In this document: positions 21,795 to 24,592 of the stretch, one piece after another
How the letters are laid out: every line of letters starts with the position of its first letter
Position numbering within the stretch: the first letter of the stretch is position 1
Assembly (NCBI GenBank): GCA_045537915.1
Contig: JAZSQK010000017.1
Coordinates: forward strand, 1 to 24,592
Reading direction: 5' to 3'
Source of the DNA: SFWF01 sp045537915
Lineage (GTDB): Bacteria > Bacillota > Clostridia > Oscillospirales > Acutalibacteraceae
DNA length: 24,592 bases
The notes under the pieces: model-generated
Seen by the model: the letters and a program-made list of their open reading frames with translations, nothing else
Told to the model about the DNA's origin: nothing
The model's database searches: none
Made by a program: the position numbers and the translations under genes

Positions 21795-22216
21795 ATGGCA
21801 GAGAGAAAAGCAAAGGGCAGGCGCGTGACGGCGGCCAAGGTCAAGGCGGCCGTCCGCGGAGGAAGCAAGCAGAAGAAGGTCTCCGAGTCCAAGGGCAAGG
21901 AGAAGGCGTCGTTCATGTAGGCCAACGGGGTCACGGAGCACCGCCACACGAACGTCCCCATCGGCCGCCCCGTCGGGGGAGGAATCCCTGGAAGGAGGGA
22001 GGCCCCTCGGAGGAGTATAAGCGTTAGCTGGAGGCCAGGCGCAGGCGCTACGGCTACACCAAGGCGGGCCAGAAGGAGGCCGACGCCAAGGACGCCAGGA
22101 GATCCCGCGCAGCCGAGAGGGAGAGGGAGAAGGCCAGGAAGGACGCGAGGAGGGAGGCCAGGTACGACGCCAGGCGCCCTCCGGAGTCCGAGAGGAGAAG
22201 GAAGACGAGGAAGTGA
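21795..22216 (+). CDS. Very basic protein with two in-frame TAG codons and an apparent frameshift
   Basis: ATG 21795 opens MAERKAKGRRVTAAKVKAAV and reaches TAG at 21918 (residue 42), then ANGVTEHRHTNVPIGRPVGG. Coding bias then moves to the -1 frame within a G5 run at 21975-21979. There the sequence NPWKEGGPSEEYKR precedes TAG 22025, and a lysine/arginine/glutamate-rich helix runs to TGA 22214-22216, just before the next gene. One extra G would restore a single frame of about 140 residues. An assembly indel or a real mutation is more likely than programmed shifting, as the site is not a canonical slippery heptamer. Probably a nucleic-acid-binding virion protein. Confidence 0.65.
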
Positions 22217-22221
22217 TTGTA

Positions 22222-22584
22222 ATGGCAACGAAAGCGGAGATCAAGAAAGCCCTGGCCAAGAAGACCGGGCGCAGCGCATGGCAGAAGGGCGTCATCTGGT
22301 ACGCGAAGGACCTGATCAACAGCGAGAGCGTGGACCCAAGAAAGGACTACAACAGATCGGAGCTCAAGAAGGCGCTGCTCAACGGCGCCCGCGACTGGAA
22401 GCAGTATTCCTGGGGAGGAAGCAGCCTCGTCTACAACGAGGACATAGCCAAGAAGCTGTCCAGCCCCTCGGAGCTGAAGAAGACCGACAACGGGCGCAAG
22501 AGGCCCAACGCCCGCGAGGAGTGGCTGGACGTCCAGGCCCGCGCGCTCTACCAGGCGTGCGAGCTGATCCTGTCCCTCGCCTGA
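22222..22584 (+). CDS. Conserved hypothetical protein of mobile elements (120 aa)
   Basis: Contains LLNGARDWKQYSWGGSSLVY, DIAKKLSSPSELKKT, and EEWLDVQARALYQACELIL. From memory, this pattern is seen in a widespread uncharacterised family in gut bacterial and phage genomes; biochemical function unknown. ATG is 5 bases after the preceding TGA. It is followed by a strong terminator hairpin. No in-frame CGA or TAG. Confidence 0.85.
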   Translation: MATKAEIKKALAKKTGRSAWQKGVIWYAKDLINSESVDPRKDYNRSELKKALLNGARDWKQYSWGGSSLVYNEDIAKKLSSPSELKKTDNGRKRPNAREEWLDVQARALYQACELILSLA

Positions 22585-22592
22585 AACCCATC

Positions 22593-22622
22593 CCCTCCGC
22601 CACCCTTTTCTACGGCGGAGGG
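22593..22622 (+). terminator. Strong hairpin ending the virion region
   Basis: CCCTCCGCC (22593-22601), a 12-base loop, GGCGGAGGG (22614-22622), a perfect 9-bp stem followed by ATTCCTTTCT. Confidence 0.8.
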
Positions 22623-22641
22623 ATTCCTTTCTCAACCGACC

Positions 22642-22811
22642 GGGACCGCGGTCCCCCGATCGCTCACCGGCGGCCAGGCGCGCCGCGCGATTCTCCGCGC
22701 TCCAAAGTCTCACTGGGCGGACGCGCCCCCACCTTCATTATATGCATGATCGGTCATGCGTCCTACGAAGTCATGATAGGAAGTATTAAATACTTTGATG
22801 GTATACTATAC
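22642..22811 (+). promoter_or_regulatory. Palindrome-rich promoter region of the rightward operon
   Basis: Perfect palindromes in succession: GGGACCGCGGTCCC (22642-22655), GCATGA-TCGG-TCATGC (22744-22759), AGTATTAAATACT (22782-22794) and GTATACTATAC (22801-22811). The last two are TATA-like, 35-65 bases before ATG 22847. Several operators near an early promoter, or a replication origin, are both plausible. Confidence 0.6.
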
Positions 22812-22846
22812 TTGCCGGTGTGAGACCCGGCGGAGAAGTGAGAAAA

Positions 22847-23140
22847 ATGACCACTGAATCATGCAAGAAGACCGACGACTACCTGGACGACGAAATCCTG
22901 ACCTTTGAAACCAAGCAGTTCATCACCTACTGCCAGGCTTCCTCCGACGTCCTGGACGCGATCGGCTGCCTCCTGGACGCCGACAGGAAGTTCCTCGAAG
23001 CGGCAGAGGTCCTGGGCGAAGACCGCACTTACCATGACATTCAGGCCAAGATGAAGCTGCTTCGCGACTCCATGTGGCTGATCGTGAAGGAGTGCGAGGA
23101 AATGGAGAGCCGCTGGGACAAGATCGAGGAGGTGGCTTGA
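22847..23140 (+). CDS. Acidic helical protein, first gene of the rightward operon (97 aa)
   Basis: Start ATG 22847 is preceded by a purine-rich GGCGGAGAAGTGAG leader; GTG 22820 is an alternative closer to TATA. Predicted all-helical (ITYCQASSDVLDAIGCLL; LLRDSMWLIVKECEEMES). Ends in TGA 2 bases before the next ATG. No family recognised. As first gene downstream of several palindromes it may be an early protein. Confidence 0.8.
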   Translation: MTTESCKKTDDYLDDEILTFETKQFITYCQASSDVLDAIGCLLDADRKFLEAAEVLGEDRTYHDIQAKMKLLRDSMWLIVKECEEMESRWDKIEEVA

Positions 23141-23142
23141 TC

Positions 23143-23856
23143 ATGGGAAACCGCGCAGTGATCACGACGAAGAAGGACCTCGACGCCCATGGCGTCGGGG
23201 TGTACCTCCACTGGAACGGGGGCTACGACTCCGTGAAGCCCCTGCTGGACTACTGCCGCATGAGGGGATTCAGGTCTCCCAGCACGAGCGACTACGGCTA
23301 TGCCAGGATGGTGCAGGTCATGTCCAACTTCCTCGGCGGCGAAGGAATGTCCATCGGCGTCGGGCCGGTGGACAGTCTGGACCAGGATAATTGGGACAAC
23401 GGCACCTACGTAGTGGAAGGATGGGAGATCGTGGACAGGCGTTTCTTCACCGGCAAGGAGCAGTCCGTGTACGACCACGACGAGTTCTTGGAGAATCTGG
23501 ACGAGTGCCAGCCGGAGAGCCAGCGGATAGGGAGCGAGATGATGCGCTGTCTCAGGACCCACGGGAGGACGCTTCCGGAGGTCTCCTGCCAGTACCATTT
23601 CAGCATCATGAGGAGGGCCCTGGAGGGCACGGCGGCGGCCGGGTTCCAGTCCGGGAGGTCCTACGCCCCCAACAGGGACGCGAGGAGGAACGTCATCGAG
23701 GTCCTTGAGGTGGACCAGGACTGGATGACCGTGAACCTGGACGGCGAGAGATGCAGGGTTCCGAGGTTCGTCTGGAGGGATGGATGCGAGTCGACCATCG
23801 TCACAGACGCCGACGGCTGTGAGCGCATCATCGACTCCATGACGGAGGTGGCCTGA
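23143..23856 (+). CDS. Conserved hypothetical protein of mobile elements (237 aa)
   Basis: Begins MGNRAVITTKKDLDAHGVGV and continues YLHWNGGYDSVKPLLDYCR, GYARMVQVMSNFLGG, and WDNGTYVVEGWEIVDR. From memory this resembles an uncharacterised family found in phages and plasmids of gut microbes. The C-terminal part (VDQDWMTVNLDGERCRVPRF) looks like a small added beta domain. TGA abuts the next ATG. Function unknown. Confidence 0.85.
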   Translation: MGNRAVITTKKDLDAHGVGVYLHWNGGYDSVKPLLDYCRMRGFRSPSTSDYGYARMVQVMSNFLGGEGMSIGVGPVDSLDQDNWDNGTYVVEGWEIVDRRFFTGKEQSVYDHDEFLENLDECQPESQRIGSEMMRCLRTHGRTLPEVSCQYHFSIMRRALEGTAAAGFQSGRSYAPNRDARRNVIEVLEVDQDWMTVNLDGERCRVPRFVWRDGCESTIVTDADGCERIIDSMTEVA

Positions 23857-24054
23857 ATGTTATGCAAGATGGACAACATCGTGTACGTCGACGCCGACTT
23901 CGATGACGACCCGGACGGGCCCTTCGTGACCGTCGATTTCGTCCAGGGGGGCGGAGACTGGATCAAGGTCGAGCTGAAGGTCGACCAGGCCGAGGAGCTG
24001 ATCGGAGTGCTCGCGGAGGCCGTCGAGGAAGTCCGCGCGAAGGGGGTGTCCTGA
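23857..24054 (+). CDS. Small acidic hypothetical protein (65 aa)
   Basis: Starts immediately after the previous TGA and ends immediately before the next ATG. Very acidic N-terminus (YVDADFDDDPDGPFVTVDF), then a helix (QAEELIGVLAEAVEEVRA). No family recognised. Confidence 0.78.
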   Translation: MLCKMDNIVYVDADFDDDPDGPFVTVDFVQGGGDWIKVELKVDQAEELIGVLAEAVEEVRAKGVS

Positions 24055-24279
24055 ATGGACGCCTCCGGAATCCTCGCGGCGATCCGCGGGGAGTTCCCCT
24101 CCCCGGAGGGGTTCGAGGCCCGCGTGCGCGCGGACTACGACCCGAACTATGTGGCGTTCTTCGGCCTGGGGACCGCCGCCGCGGGGTGGATCAGGCATTG
24201 GTGCACGGGGAACGACGTGGAGGTCCCCCCGGAGGACGTCCGCGAGGACCTGGCCTCCAGGCTCCTGGGGTGGGCCCGA
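24055..24279 (+). CDS. Hypothetical protein ending at CGATG (74 aa)
   Basis: MDASGILAAIRGEFPSPEGF, then DYDPNYVAFFGLGTAAAGWI and DVREDLASRLLGWA. CGA at 24277-24279 follows and overlaps the next ATG. Read as arginine, the frame runs on over the next gene as serine/glycine/proline-rich sequence. This is the only CGATG junction in the rightward operon; the other junctions there use TGA. No family recognised. Confidence 0.75.
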
Positions 24280-24527
24280 TGTTCGTCGTCAGGTCCTTCC
24301 GCGCCGGCCGGATGGTCGGGCGCATCGGGGTCTCCGACGCGAGGGAGGCCCGGCGCCAGGTCGCCTGGCTGATCGAGCAGCCCCGCGACGCCCCGGACCG
24401 CGTGACGGTCTGGAGGACCGCGGGGGACCGCAGCCTCCAGGTCGCCGACGTCAGGCTGGCCGTTGATGATGATTATTTGTACTCGGATGGTATACTTACC
24501 ATCAGCGACGAGGATCGCGGAGAGTGA
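24279..24527 (+). CDS. Hypothetical protein spanning the circle junction (82 aa)
   Basis: ATG lies in the CGATG of the previous gene. MFVVRSFRAGRMVGRIGVSD, then AREARRQVAWLIEQPRDAPD and an acidic end (VDDDYLYSDGILTISDEDRG). The stop TGA corresponds to 74-76 at the left end of the window, where the following gene begins with an overlapping GTG. Near its end lies GATGGTA-TACT-TACCATC, a perfect inverted repeat inside coding sequence. Confidence 0.8.
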   Translation: MFVVRSFRAGRMVGRIGVSDAREARRQVAWLIEQPRDAPDRVTVWRTAGDRSLQVADVRLAVDDDYLYSDGILTISDEDRGE

Positions 24528-24592
24528 GACAGATGGAAGCGGTAATCGAGTTGAAGGGCGGGGAGTACGAGACCAGGATTGGAATCGAAGGG
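24452..24592. repeat. Terminal direct repeat, right copy (circular overlap)
   Basis: Exact copy of 1-141. It contains the end of the junction-spanning gene and a partial second copy of the gene annotated at 73-486 (from GTG 24524). Confidence 0.95.

Noticed and set aside
21970..21985. Programmed -1 frameshift site
   Set aside because: The G5 run is not a canonical X-XXY-YYZ heptamer, since the base before is C, and no downstream pseudoknot was evident; an indel is simpler.

Overview
The first 141 bases are repeated exactly at the end (1-141 = 24452-24592), so the window is a circle of about 24,451 bp with an assembly overlap. It looks like a complete virus or virus-like plasmid of a pyrrolysine-using archaeon, most likely of the Methanomassiliicoccales/Methanomethylophilaceae type. 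Reasons: archaeal TATA boxes 20-25 nt before leaderless starts, TAG read as sense, BspA-like and Listeria-Bacteroides-type adhesin repeats, and no recognisable bacterial promoters or tail-phage genes. I recognised no tRNA, rRNA, CRISPR, integrase, polymerase or replication initiator.

Layout. (1) A rightward operon starts at 22847, crosses the circle junction and ends at a terminator near 1755: nine small, mostly acidic proteins joined by ATGA/GTGA overlaps. (2) A leftward operon runs from 7388 down to 1774: eighteen tightly overlapped genes, including two tandem paralogues, several winged-helix proteins, a complete C5 cytosine DNA methyltransferase, an HNH nuclease and a zinc ribbon. (3) About 700 bp at 7389-8117 is non-coding, with TATA boxes, palindromes and stem-loops. 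(4) A leaderless pair (8118-8463) faces a leftward AbrB-plus-membrane-protein operon (9765-8468). (5) A rightward virion-like region fills 10076-22584: P-loop ATPase, tail-anchored proteins, two small two-helix hydrophobic proteins resembling spindle-virus capsid proteins, five large membrane-anchored ectodomain proteins, and three small proteins, two of them very basic.

The main result is the genetic code. No recognised gene ends convincingly at TAG. Eight TAG codons lie in frame inside seven genes, and two of those genes (a zinc ribbon at 1774-1914 and a membrane peptide at 8468-8632) become visible only if TAG is sense. A ninth TAG, at 11593, is ambiguous because a ribosome binding site follows it. 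In addition, thirteen genes have their first in-frame CGA exactly where the gene should stop. In seven of them CGA overlaps the next start as CGATG, just as TGATG would. Scanning every listed CDS by eye, I found no other in-frame CGA. Read as arginine, these genes run on into arginine/serine-rich nonsense overlapping the next gene. The simplest reading is that TAG is an amino acid (presumably pyrrolysine) and CGA acts as a stop, or as an unassigned codon that ends translation. C-to-U editing of CGA to UGA is the main rival explanation.

A second system-level signal is the reuse of one capsid-like design. The 72-residue hydrophobic protein has an N-terminal helix ending in a PI-x-GSM-like motif and a C-terminal helix starting with IPV. 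The same two helices flank ectodomains of about 280-350 residues in the proteins at 19230 and 20312. Three copies of a hairpin-plus-TATA module separate the virion transcription units, with a compensatory base-pair change between two copies.
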